Shown in pieces: positions 28,312-36,440 of a stretch of 36,440 nucleotides of DNA. The position numbers and the translations under genes were made by a program. A model generated the notes under the pieces. It searched no databases. It was not told the origin of the DNA and saw only the letters and a program-made list of their open reading frames with translations. How positions within the stretch are numbered: the first letter of the stretch is position 1; each line of letters starts with the position of its first letter. Source of the stretch: Candidatus Nanopelagicaceae bacterium (GTDB lineage: Bacteria; Actinomycetota; Actinomycetes; Nanopelagicales; Nanopelagicaceae); NCBI GenBank assembly GCA_947454425.1, contig CANGJV010000006.1, positions 1 to 36,440 on the forward strand, written 5' to 3'.

Positions 28312-29263
28312 ATTCGACTCCGATTTCATTAAATAGCTTTGTGAAATTTATATCATTGCGATCTTTATTGCCGCTCTGCCAAAGTCCGACCGCTTGCGTC
28401 TCTGGAATGAACTCAAGTGCGCGATGGCCGGGCAGTCGACGAACTCTTGTGCCATTGCGACGGGCTTGGAAGTACCACCAGAGATCATCGGTATGGAAGG
28501 CGAGTTCGGTATATCGGGCCTCATCGAGGGCATCAGGATGGAGCGCGCCCACTGGGAAGAGGGTTCCTGCGCCACTTGTTGCTACGAGGTCAAAGGAAGG
28601 ACCGGCGAGGCTATCTGTCGCCTTCTCCCACGCTGAGAAGGGCTCTAACGAGCCATCCTGCGCATAAGTCACTCGGTGCACACGGGAGGCGATGATTGAA
28701 TCCGGGTAGAGGTAGTGCTCGAGCATTAATTGCAAAGTTAAGTCAGGGGTCACAATCAAGTCGTCATCAATGACGATAATCGGAAGATTGGGATAGAGCT
28801 GAAGCGTAGGGATTAATTTCTTGCCAGGGCCGAGATCGGGAGATTGATTGATAACAATCTCGGACTTGCTTGCTAAATCAAGAATTGTTTGTGGGAGAAG
28901 ATCTATATCAGATTTTGCGATATTTACGATGGTGGCCTTTGGCTGAATCACCTGACGCTTGAGCTCAATGAGAGTTTCGGCGAGAGCATCGAATCGAGCC
29001 GGATGACTTGTGAGAGAAAGAATGAAATTGAAATCTCGATTTTTCATTCCGGCTATCTCTAAATTGAGCAGATTAAGTTTTGAAAGTATCTGCTCTGAAT
29101 CTTTATGTAACCTATTTTCTATTGTGGAGAGTTTCTTCTCCAAGGCTCGGCCTTGAGTTAACCCTTCACTCGCCTTACTGCCGATAATCCGCAGACTTCG
29201 AACTATATAAAGTGAGGCAGTTAAAGAAAAGAGAAGGGTAAGGGCGAGCAGGAAGTTGGACAT
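28298..29263 (-). CDS. Membrane-anchored glycosyltransferase-like (GT-A fold candidate) protein of unknown function
   Basis: N-terminal TM (FLLALTLLFSLTASLYIV), short coiled-coil-like segment, then NFILSLTSHPARFDALAETL...PIIVIDDDLIVTPDL...SGAGTLFPVGALHPD...FHTDDLWWYFQARRNGTRV: DDD and downstream DD motif resembling GT-A enzymes. Confidence 0.6.
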   Translation of the reverse strand: MSNFLLALTLLFSLTASLYIVRSLRIIGSKASEGLTQGRALEKKLSTIENRLHKDSEQILSKLNLLNLEIAGMKNRDFNFILSLTSHPARFDALAETLIELKRQVIQPKATIVNIAKSDIDLLPQTILDLASKSEIVINQSPDLGPGKKLIPTLQLYPNLPIIVIDDDLIVTPDLTLQLMLEHYLYPDSIIASRVHRVTYAQDGSLEPFSAWEKATDSLAGPSFDLVATSGAGTLFPVGALHPDALDEARYTELAFHTDDLWWYFQARRNGTRVRRLPGHRALEFIPETQAVGLWQSGNKDRNDINFTKLFNEIGVEYDNQ

Positions 29264-30369
29264 TACTCAGCTGAAATCTCTGCGTACCCTGGTTTGACTA
29301 TCTCTTCAATAATCTCAAGCCGCTCTTCAAATGGGATAAAGGCGCTCTTGAGCGCATTGATTGTTACTCGCTGAAGATCTTGAAAATTCCAATCACATGC
29401 TTTTACTAATTCATTCATCTCGCGACTCATTGAGGTGGCAGACATCAATCGATTATCGGTATTAACGGTAACTCTAAAGCGAAGTTTCGCCAGCTTTCCA
29501 ATTGGATGGTCGGCAAATGATGCAGCGACGCCGGTTTGGATATTTGAAGATGGACACATCTCTAGTGGAATACGGCGATCACGAAGGAATGAAGATAAGC
29601 GACCTAAACGTGGTGGCGTATGGTTGAAATCAATATCATCTGCAATCCGAACACCATGGCCGAGACGTTCTGCACCACAAATCTGGATTGCCTCCCAAAT
29701 CGATGGCAATCCATATGCCTCACCAGCATGGATGGTGAAGTGCGCATTCTCTTTCCTTAGATATTCAAAGGTATCGAGCTGGTCACTTGGCGGGAAGCCA
29801 TCTTCTGGGCCAGCAATATCGAAGCCAACTACACCTTTATCGCGATACTTCACGGCAAGTTCTGCAACTTCCTGCGAGCGATCATTCTGACGCATGCCAC
29901 AGAGAAGCGAGAATATTCGGATGCGATTTCCTTCTGCCGTAGCCGCGCTTTCACCTTCACGGAAGCCCTCAAGAATTGACTCAATTACCTCTGTGAGCGT
30001 CAAACCCTTTTCGGTGAGCAACTCAGGCGCCATCCGCACTTCTGCATAGACCACACCGTCGCGCGCCAAATCAATAGCGCACTCTCGTGCAACTCTGACA
30101 ATATCTTGTCGGCGCTGCATCACCGCAACGGTATGAGCGAATGTTTCTAAGTAGAGAACCAAAGATCCAGAATCGCAGGATGCGCGAAACCACTCTGCTA
30201 GTTCGGTGGGATCTGTAGTTGGAAGCTTATGGCCGATCTCTGCTGCAATTTCAATAATCGTCTCAGGGCGTAGACCACCGTCGAGGTGATCGTGGAGCAG
30301 CGCCTTTGGAAGTCGCTTTACTTGTGCCTCACTTGGCTTCTTCAAGAGATCTGGATTTACAACGCTCAT
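29263..30369 (-). CDS. add: Adenosine deaminase
   Basis: [68 protein letters not shown]. Confidence 0.96.
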   Translation of the reverse strand: MSVVNPDLLKKPSEAQVKRLPKALLHDHLDGGLRPETIIEIAAEIGHKLPTTDPTELAEWFRASCDSGSLVLYLETFAHTVAVMQRRQDIVRVARECAIDLARDGVVYAEVRMAPELLTEKGLTLTEVIESILEGFREGESAATAEGNRIRIFSLLCGMRQNDRSQEVAELAVKYRDKGVVGFDIAGPEDGFPPSDQLDTFEYLRKENAHFTIHAGEAYGLPSIWEAIQICGAERLGHGVRIADDIDFNHTPPRLGRLSSFLRDRRIPLEMCPSSNIQTGVAASFADHPIGKLAKLRFRVTVNTDNRLMSATSMSREMNELVKACDWNFQDLQRVTINALKSAFIPFEERLEIIEEIVKPGYAEISAE

Positions 30370-31655
30370 CCTTCGATCCTTTCTAAGACTAAAGGCAGTC
30401 GATCTACCTTTCCATTTTCAACAATTGAAACGGCGCCATCGAGAACTTCGAGTGCACGTTCAAAACGTGGCGCCTCATCTGTGTGGAGCGTAAAGAGTGG
30501 TGCGCCTGCCTCAATATATTCACCAGGCTTAGCGTGCATCTCAATTCCGGCACCCGCTTGAACTTGTTCACCTTGCTTAGAGCGACCAGCACCTAACCGC
30601 CATGCTGATACGCCGACCTTCATTGCATCCATCGTTGTAATGATTCCGCTATTAGCAGCCTTTACGATGTGCTGTTCTTTTGCCACAGGCAGCGCCGCAT
30701 CAGGATCTCCGCCTTGGGCTGTGACCATACGTCGCCAATGATCCATCGCGCTGCCATCCTTGAGAGCATCAGCCGGATCTTTACCGATGATTCCAGCGGC
30801 ATCAATCATTTCGCGCGCAAGCAAGATGGTGAGCTCAACAACATCGGATGGGCCGCCACCGGCGAGTACTTCCACTGACTCGCGAACTTCTAAAGCATTT
30901 CCAGCGGTAAGCCCGAGCGGAACATCCATTGCAGTAACGAGTGCGCGCATTTTTAGACCTGCATCGACACCCAGTTGCACCATGGTGCGAGCAAGTTCTG
31001 ATGCCTTCTTGGGATCTGACATAAATGCGCCAGAACCAGTCTTTACATCGAGCACTAACGCCGAAGTGCCTTCAGCAATTTTCTTACTCATGATTGAAGA
31101 TGCGATAAGTGGGATGGCCTCGACCGTTGCGGTGACATCACGCAGCGCATAGAGCTTCTTATCTGCCGGTGCTAATCCAGCGCCGGCAGCGCAGATAACG
31201 GCACCTGTATCTTTGAGAACTTGCAACATCTCTTCATTGGAAAGCGATGCTCGCCAACCTGGAATTGATTCCATCTTATCGAGCGTTCCACCAGTGTGCC
31301 CAAGCCCGCGACCAGACAACTGCGGGACTGCTCCCCCACATGCGGCAACCAAAGGCGCCAAAGGTAGAGTGATTTTGTCGCCAACTCCACCGGTTGAATG
31401 TTTATCTGCAGTCTTACGATCAAGGGAAGACCAGTTCATTCGCTCGCCGCTATTGATCATCGCATTGGTCCAACGAGAAATCTCGCGCGAATTCATTCCA
31501 TTAAGTAGGATTGCCATAAGCAACGCTGACATCTGCTCATCTGCGACAACGCCACGCGTATATGCATCAATGACCCAATCAATCTGCGGGTCTGTTAATT
31601 CATTTCGATCACGTTTAGCTGAGATGATTTCTACTGCAGCAAATTTTTCAATCAT
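30366..31655 (-). CDS. deoA: Thymidine/pyrimidine-nucleoside phosphorylase
   Basis: [50 protein letters not shown] signature. Start set at 31655 (ATGA overlap with cdd). Confidence 0.96.
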   Translation of the reverse strand: MIEKFAAVEIISAKRDRNELTDPQIDWVIDAYTRGVVADEQMSALLMAILLNGMNSREISRWTNAMINSGERMNWSSLDRKTADKHSTGGVGDKITLPLAPLVAACGGAVPQLSGRGLGHTGGTLDKMESIPGWRASLSNEEMLQVLKDTGAVICAAGAGLAPADKKLYALRDVTATVEAIPLIASSIMSKKIAEGTSALVLDVKTGSGAFMSDPKKASELARTMVQLGVDAGLKMRALVTAMDVPLGLTAGNALEVRESVEVLAGGGPSDVVELTILLAREMIDAAGIIGKDPADALKDGSAMDHWRRMVTAQGGDPDAALPVAKEQHIVKAANSGIITTMDAMKVGVSAWRLGAGRSKQGEQVQAGAGIEMHAKPGEYIEAGAPLFTLHTDEAPRFERALEVLDGAVSIVENGKVDRLPLVLERIEG

Positions 31656-32050
31656 GACAATCGAGTCTCTATCTCTTCTGGACCGAATGCCCACGGTAGT
31701 AAATCATTAAGCGTCTTTACGCCTTCATCTGTCATTAACTGCAATTTCGATCCACCATGCTCTTGCAATAATTGGCGACAGCGACCACATGGCATCAGTG
31801 CATTTCCTGAAATATCTACACATACAAATGCAATGAGCCTTCCGCCTCCGGATGCAATCAGTGAAGAAACCAGCCCACATTCAGCGCAGAGCGTGAGTCC
31901 ATAGCTTGCATTCTCAACATTGCACCCAGTAACGACGCGACCGTCGTCAACAAGTGCAGCTACTCCGACTGGGAATTTTGAATACGGTACATAGGCCTTC
32001 TTCATCGCTGCTAGCGCTTCTGTCTTAAGGACTTGCCAATTAATTTCCAT
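31652..32050 (-). CDS. cdd: Cytidine deaminase
   Basis: YSKFPVGVAAL; GCNVENASYGLTLCAE; PCGRCRQLLQE zinc motifs. Confidence 0.97.
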   Translation of the reverse strand: MEINWQVLKTEALAAMKKAYVPYSKFPVGVAALVDDGRVVTGCNVENASYGLTLCAECGLVSSLIASGGGRLIAFVCVDISGNALMPCGRCRQLLQEHGGSKLQLMTDEGVKTLNDLLPWAFGPEEIETRLS

Positions 32051-33318
32051 TAGTGAGATCCGCCTCCACGCTTATACGCGATGCCATCGGCTGCTGGTGC
32101 GCGAACTTTCCCAACAAAGCCAGATACTGCGATGATCGTTGCAATGTACGGAACCATCATCATAAATTCAGATGGGATTGGAGTACCTGAGATTGAAAGG
32201 ACGCTTCGCAAGTTATCTGCAAAACCAAAGACTAGGGCTGCTGCAACGGCGCCCAATGGAGTCCATCGTCCAAAAATCAGTGCAGCTAGCGCAATAAATC
32301 CCATGCCTGCAGTCATCTCGCGACTGAAAGAACCAACCGAACCAATTGTGAAGAACGCACCACCGTAGCCTGCAATAGCGCCGGCAATGAGTACATTTCG
32401 GAAGCGCACCTTATTGACATCAATTCCGACAGACTCTGCGGCAACTGGCATTTCGCCCACTGAGCGCATACGAAGTCCCCACTTACTCTTAAAGAGGGCA
32501 ACTTGAATTACAGCCACTAATAAGTAGAGCGTGTAAATAATGATTGTGTGGTTAAAGAAAATTGGTCCGATTAATGGAATCTTCGAGAGAATTGGAATCG
32601 GAATAGGGCTAAATATTGGCGCGCTATTCCAAACCGTTGGGTTAGTAGTGAGAGCTCGCTGAGTAGCAAAGGTAGTCAGACCAATAACGAGGACGTTAAT
32701 AACGAACCCTAGAATTACCTGATCGATTGCATATTTGATTGCAAAAGTTGCGAGAATAAGTGAAATCAAAGCACCTGCTATTGGTGCGACCGCCAAACCA
32801 ACCCAAATATTTTTAGTCAGCGATGCTGCAACTCCCGCTCCGAATGCACCAGCGAGGAGTTGGCCTTCAATCGCGATATTGATTACGCCTGAACGTTCGC
32901 AGACAACTCCGGCTAGAGCACCAAAGATAAGCGGAACAGAGAGGACAAGTCCGCCCTGTAGTAACCCGGTAAATGGAACGAAGTCTCCTGCTGAAGCCCA
33001 GTTAAGGAAAGACATAAAGAGTGCGGCGGAGGCAATGGAAATCAGAACCTTTGCAGATTGGCGCTTCACATACATCCAGAGCGCAGAGAGACTCAAGACA
33101 ATCGCTGCGAGGCTGAAGTTGGTTGAGCCGGTCTTTGATCCGAGCTTCCACTCTTTGATAAATGCCCATTCGTCACCGAGCACAAAGCTATAGGTCACTG
33201 GATCATTGACTTTCTGCATGAGTGCAAAAAAGATCAGGCTGAGTGCTGAGGCAACGTTAAGAAAAACGATGCGTTGGGCTGTCTTACGTTGTGCGGTCGA
33301 GAGGTGATCAAATGACAT
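32050..33318 (-). CDS. Nucleoside ABC transporter permease (NupQ/YufQ-like)
   Basis: FGALAGVVCERSGVINIAIEGQLLAGAFGA; GVDVNKVRFRNVLIAGAIAGYGGA-like region. Start set at MSFDHL (TAATG overlap). Confidence 0.9.
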   Translation of the reverse strand: MSFDHLSTAQRKTAQRIVFLNVASALSLIFFALMQKVNDPVTYSFVLGDEWAFIKEWKLGSKTGSTNFSLAAIVLSLSALWMYVKRQSAKVLISIASAALFMSFLNWASAGDFVPFTGLLQGGLVLSVPLIFGALAGVVCERSGVINIAIEGQLLAGAFGAGVAASLTKNIWVGLAVAPIAGALISLILATFAIKYAIDQVILGFVINVLVIGLTTFATQRALTTNPTVWNSAPIFSPIPIPILSKIPLIGPIFFNHTIIIYTLYLLVAVIQVALFKSKWGLRMRSVGEMPVAAESVGIDVNKVRFRNVLIAGAIAGYGGAFFTIGSVGSFSREMTAGMGFIALAALIFGRWTPLGAVAAALVFGFADNLRSVLSISGTPIPSEFMMMVPYIATIIAVSGFVGKVRAPAADGIAYKRGGGSH

Positions 33319-34481
33319 TAGCCGTTCCACCCCTTCGAAACTATTGTGCTGCTTTTTTCGTAACTTCGCACTCTAAAGATTTTTGCAACAAGACCGGGAG
33401 CTGCAATAAAGAGAACTACTAATGCTTGGATTACGAGGACAATTTCAACCGGAACTTGAACATTAGCCTGCATCGTAACTCCGCCAACACGCAGCGCTGC
33501 AAAGAGAATGGCTGCTAACACGACTCCTACCGGATTGCCGCGACCGAGAAGTGCCACGGTAATTGCATCGAAACCAAAGGAGCCAGCAACATCTGTAGTG
33601 AGCTCGAACTGATTGCCTAAGACATGGATTGCGCCACCGAGTCCGGCAAGCGCGCCTGAGAAGACCATTGCGGCTATTGTTGAAGAACCAACAGAAATTC
33701 CAGCAGTCCGCGCTGCCGTTGCGTTGGCGCCGACTGCTCGAAACCTAAAGCCAAGGGTTGTGCGATTAAGAATGAAGTAGACCAAAATTGAGACTGCTAT
33801 TGCAATTAAGAATCCCAAGTTGACCCGGTATTCGCTACCGAAGAGCAATGGAAGTCGTGATGATTCTTTTACAGGTGGCGCCAGAGGATCGATACGACCC
33901 GGACGGCGGAATGCGGTCTGCCCCAGAATCCAGAGAATAAATCGGGCGGCAATGTAATTGAGCATGATGGTCACAATTACCTCATGCGCTCCGGTCTTTG
34001 CTTTGAGCAATCCTGCGATTCCACCCCAGAGACCCGCAAGGATAATTGCGGCTGCAATTGCTACCAGAATATGTATTCCGACTGGGAGGTTGTATTTAAA
34101 ACCGATATATGAGGCACCGATTGCACCAAAGATGAATTGGCCTTGTGCACCAATATTGAAGAGGCCGGACTTGAATGCAACGGCGACTGCCAGGCCGCAG
34201 AGAATGAGTGGAGATGCGGCGAGCAGGGTTTCAGAGAATGGGTAGAAACCGTGGATGAACCCTTTACCTTCGGCAAGGTTTGGATCATAAATCGCTCCTT
34301 GGAAGAGTGAGAGATATGCATTGCCTACAGTTGAAAGTAGCGCCTTGATAAATTTAATTGGATGTGAAATTTGCGAATTTACTCGACTATCAGTTACACC
34401 AATAACAATTCCACCGATGATGAGTGCGAGCACAAAAGCCAAGAAGGGCATCACTGACTTTCGAAGCATTTTCTTAAGCAT
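33318..34481 (-). CDS. Nucleoside ABC transporter permease (NupP/YufP-like)
   Basis: LAVAVAFKSGLFNIGAQGQFIFGAIGA; KAKTGAHEVIVTIMLNYIA. Confidence 0.92.
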   Translation of the reverse strand: MLKKMLRKSVMPFLAFVLALIIGGIVIGVTDSRVNSQISHPIKFIKALLSTVGNAYLSLFQGAIYDPNLAEGKGFIHGFYPFSETLLAASPLILCGLAVAVAFKSGLFNIGAQGQFIFGAIGASYIGFKYNLPVGIHILVAIAAAIILAGLWGGIAGLLKAKTGAHEVIVTIMLNYIAARFILWILGQTAFRRPGRIDPLAPPVKESSRLPLLFGSEYRVNLGFLIAIAVSILVYFILNRTTLGFRFRAVGANATAARTAGISVGSSTIAAMVFSGALAGLGGAIHVLGNQFELTTDVAGSFGFDAITVALLGRGNPVGVVLAAILFAALRVGGVTMQANVQVPVEIVLVIQALVVLFIAAPGLVAKIFRVRSYEKSSTIVSKGWNG

Positions 34482-35991
34482 GTGAGTTACCTCCAGGAGT
34501 TAGACCTGCCATATAAAGTCCGATGTTCTCTCTACTTTCGGTCGCAGGAACAATTGCAATGATGCGTCCTTTAAACATAATTGCAATGCGGTCGGCAAGG
34601 GCGAAGACTTCATCGAGTTCGGTGCTAAATACAATTACTGCACGTCCCTGATCTCGCTCTTCAACCAGGCGTCGATGCACGAATTCAATAGATCCAACAT
34701 CTAGTCCTCGAGTTGGTTGACATGCAATGACAAGCTTTACCGGGCGGGATAGCTCGCGCGCGATAACCACCTTTTGCTTATTTCCACCAGAGAGAGATGA
34801 AGCGGTGTCATTGATGCTCTGGGTACGGATATCGAACTCTGGAACACGGATATTGGCATTTGCAGCAACTGCATCTGGGAAGTAAAGGCCCTTAGAACTA
34901 AAGGGTTTATTCTGATGGATATCCAAAATAAGATTCTCTGAGATGGAGAAGCTAGAGATTAAGCCATCTTTCTCGCGATCTTCTGGGATGTATGCGATTC
35001 CTGATCGCAAATTCTCCAAGACCCCATTTTTCAAGACATCGTGACCATCTACAGTGATCGAGCCTTTGGTATTTTCTTGGAGTCCAACCATTGATTCGGC
35101 GAGTTCGGATTGTCCGTTTCCTTGAACGCCTGCGATGGCGAGGATTTCACCGCCTCGGACTTCAAAGGAGACATCATCAACAATCGGACGGCCGTAGTGA
35201 TTGAGTTGTGAGAAATTCTTAATCTCAACAATAGATTCTCCTAATTGCTGGGACTTTTTATCAACTTTAAGATCCACATCACGACCAACCATCAAATTTG
35301 CTAACTCTTCTTGCGAGGCTGATGGTGAGGCGCTACCGACTACTTTTCCACGTCGAATAATCGTGATTTTATCTGCAATTTCTTTCACTTCACGTAGTTT
35401 GTGGCTAATGAAAACTATCGAACGGCCGGACTCGCGAAGTTTCTTGAGATTGCGAAGAAGCTCGTCGGTCTCCTGCGGAGTTAAGACCGCAGTTGGCTCA
35501 TCCAGAATAAGAACTTTTGCATCGTAGATAAGTGCACGAATAATTTCGACTCGCTGCTGGATGCCGACTGGCAAGTCTTCAATGAGGGAATCTGGGTCAA
35601 CATCAAAATTAAACTCATCTGAAATTCTGCGGATTTCAGATCGTGCTTTATCTAAATTGAGTATGCCAATCTTATTTATCTGCTCATTACCCAATACGAT
35701 GTTTTCTGCAACGGTAAAGACCGGAATAAGCATGAAGTGTTGATGCACCATACCGATGCCCGCCTCGAGCGCATCAAGCGGGGAATGTATAACAATCTCT
35801 TTGCCATTTACCAATATTGAGCCACTATCTGGCTGAAGTAAACCGTAGACGACATTCATTAGCGTTGATTTACCAGCACCATTTTCGCCAAGGATTGCCA
35901 AAATCTCGCCATCATTAACTGCGAGATCGATTGAATCATTTGCAACGAGTGAACCAAAAGTCTTGGTGATGCCGCGCAGTTCTAGTGACAT
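34474..35991 (-). CDS. Nucleoside ABC transporter ATP-binding protein, two ABC domains (NupO/YufO-like)
   Basis: GENGAGKSTLMNVVYGLLQPDSG; LDEPTAVLTPQE; second domain LSGGNKQKVVIARELSRPVKLVIACQPTRGLDVG. Confidence 0.94.
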   Translation of the reverse strand: MSLELRGITKTFGSLVANDSIDLAVNDGEILAILGENGAGKSTLMNVVYGLLQPDSGSILVNGKEIVIHSPLDALEAGIGMVHQHFMLIPVFTVAENIVLGNEQINKIGILNLDKARSEIRRISDEFNFDVDPDSLIEDLPVGIQQRVEIIRALIYDAKVLILDEPTAVLTPQETDELLRNLKKLRESGRSIVFISHKLREVKEIADKITIIRRGKVVGSASPSASQEELANLMVGRDVDLKVDKKSQQLGESIVEIKNFSQLNHYGRPIVDDVSFEVRGGEILAIAGVQGNGQSELAESMVGLQENTKGSITVDGHDVLKNGVLENLRSGIAYIPEDREKDGLISSFSISENLILDIHQNKPFSSKGLYFPDAVAANANIRVPEFDIRTQSINDTASSLSGGNKQKVVIARELSRPVKLVIACQPTRGLDVGSIEFVHRRLVEERDQGRAVIVFSTELDEVFALADRIAIMFKGRIIAIVPATESRENIGLYMAGLTPGGNSHA

Positions 35992-35998
35992 GTGCGTA

Positions 35999-36004
35999 AA
36001 TCTA
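35999..36004 (-). promoter_or_regulatory. Candidate -10 (TAGATT) for a leaderless transcript of the ABC ATPase gene
   Basis: Minus strand TAGATT-TACGCAC-ATG(35991). Confidence 0.45.
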
Positions 36005-36029
36005 CTCGCTTGTACGTTTTATTACAAAG

Positions 36030-36065
36030 CAAAACGGAGCTAGCAATTACGCTAGCTCCGTTTTG
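36030..36065 (-). terminator. 15-bp perfect stem-loop, likely intrinsic terminator downstream of the BMP lipoprotein gene
   Basis: CAAAACGGAGCTAGC-AATTAC-GCTAGCTCCGTTTTG; A/T tracts at stem base, usable on both strands. Confidence 0.8.
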
Positions 36066-36084
36066 TTTGGAGTGTTTTAGTTAA

Positions 36085-36440
36085 TTACTTAACTGAAACC
36101 TTTCCATTTGAAATAGCTGTTCCTAGCTTTGTTACTTCTGCACGAAGTGCTGAAGGAACTACACGAATAAGATCGTGGTAAGGAGCGAGCAGTGTTCCCT
36201 TGTTCTTAAGTGTTCCCACATAAGCAGCGTTTGTGAACTTACCAGCAGCGACATCATTGATTACAGATGCAACTGACTCTCCGAGGCCCTTCTGTACTGA
36301 TGTAAGAAGAACAGACTTGTACTTGTTAGCTGATACGAAACCATCTGTATCTACCCAAATAACCTTTGACTTCTTGCTTGCGATTGAGTTCTGAGCAGTT
36401 ACTGCACCAAGACCACCAGCTACTGGAAGGATGATATCCG
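36085..36440 (-). CDS. BMP family (PnrA/Med-like) substrate-binding lipoprotein, C-terminal part; truncated by window edge (absent from ORF track)
   Basis: Read directly on - strand: DIILPVAGGLGAVTAQNSIASKKSKVIWVDTDGFVSANKYKSVLLTSVQKGLGESVASVINDVAAGKFTNAAYVGTLKNKGTLLAPYHDLIRVVPSALRAEVTKLGTAISNGKVSVK*. Confidence 0.9.
   Translation of the reverse strand, partial: DIILPVAGGLGAVTAQNSIASKKSKVIWVDTDGFVSANKYKSVLLTSVQKGLGESVASVINDVAAGKFTNAAYVGTLKNKGTLLAPYHDLIRVVPSALRAEVTKLGTAISNGKVSVK

Noticed and set aside
31213-31710. 165-aa ORF antisense to deoA
   Set aside because: Entirely opposite conserved deoA/cdd coding sequence, no recognisable family.
1-36440. CRISPR arrays, tRNA/rRNA genes, IS elements, prophage or defence genes
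   Set aside because: No regularly spaced repeats, no transposase/integrase domains and no structural RNA recognised on either strand; gene content is core metabolic and envelope functions.

Overview
The window is chromosomal DNA from an actinobacterium. Gene order and protein content resemble a streamlined freshwater Nanopelagicales/acI-type genome; that placement is inference. It is about 98% coding, with 39 genes, several operons joined by ATGA/TAATG overlaps, and no tRNA, rRNA, CRISPR array or mobile element that I could support. Main blocks, left to right: (1) DEAD-box helicase, MarC, PHP phosphoesterase, EamA exporter; (2) PRC/MgtE_N/CBS protein, DUF1003, Mrp, TatB, HtrA, O-methyltransferase, PepA, DUF3117, orphan sigma70 region-4-like protein, SRPBCC, LOG, DapD; (3) an envelope-glycan block (SpoIID-like, Wzt/Wzm-type ABC exporter, GT2, LCP ligase, UDP-glucose dehydrogenase); (4) PurE/PurK/BirA divergent from acyl-CoA carboxylase beta, epsilon, Maf, biotin carboxylase, PNP, phosphohexo/pentomutase; (5) a nucleoside uptake and catabolism block (DeoC, a membrane-anchored GT-like protein, Add, DeoA, Cdd, two permeases, ABC ATPase, BMP-family binding protein). 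Three genes absent or wrongly bounded in the ORF track were recovered by reading the sequence: DUF3117 (9858-10037), the 3' end of a BMP lipoprotein (36085-36440), and the N-terminus of pepA, which appears to need an ATT start. The strongest non-genic signal is a recurrent -10-like hexamer (mostly TANNNT) 6-7 nt upstream of start codons, implying widespread leaderless transcription. At birA/accD two such -10s overlap on opposite strands and form a candidate compact bidirectional promoter. No wholly new multi-gene system was evident.
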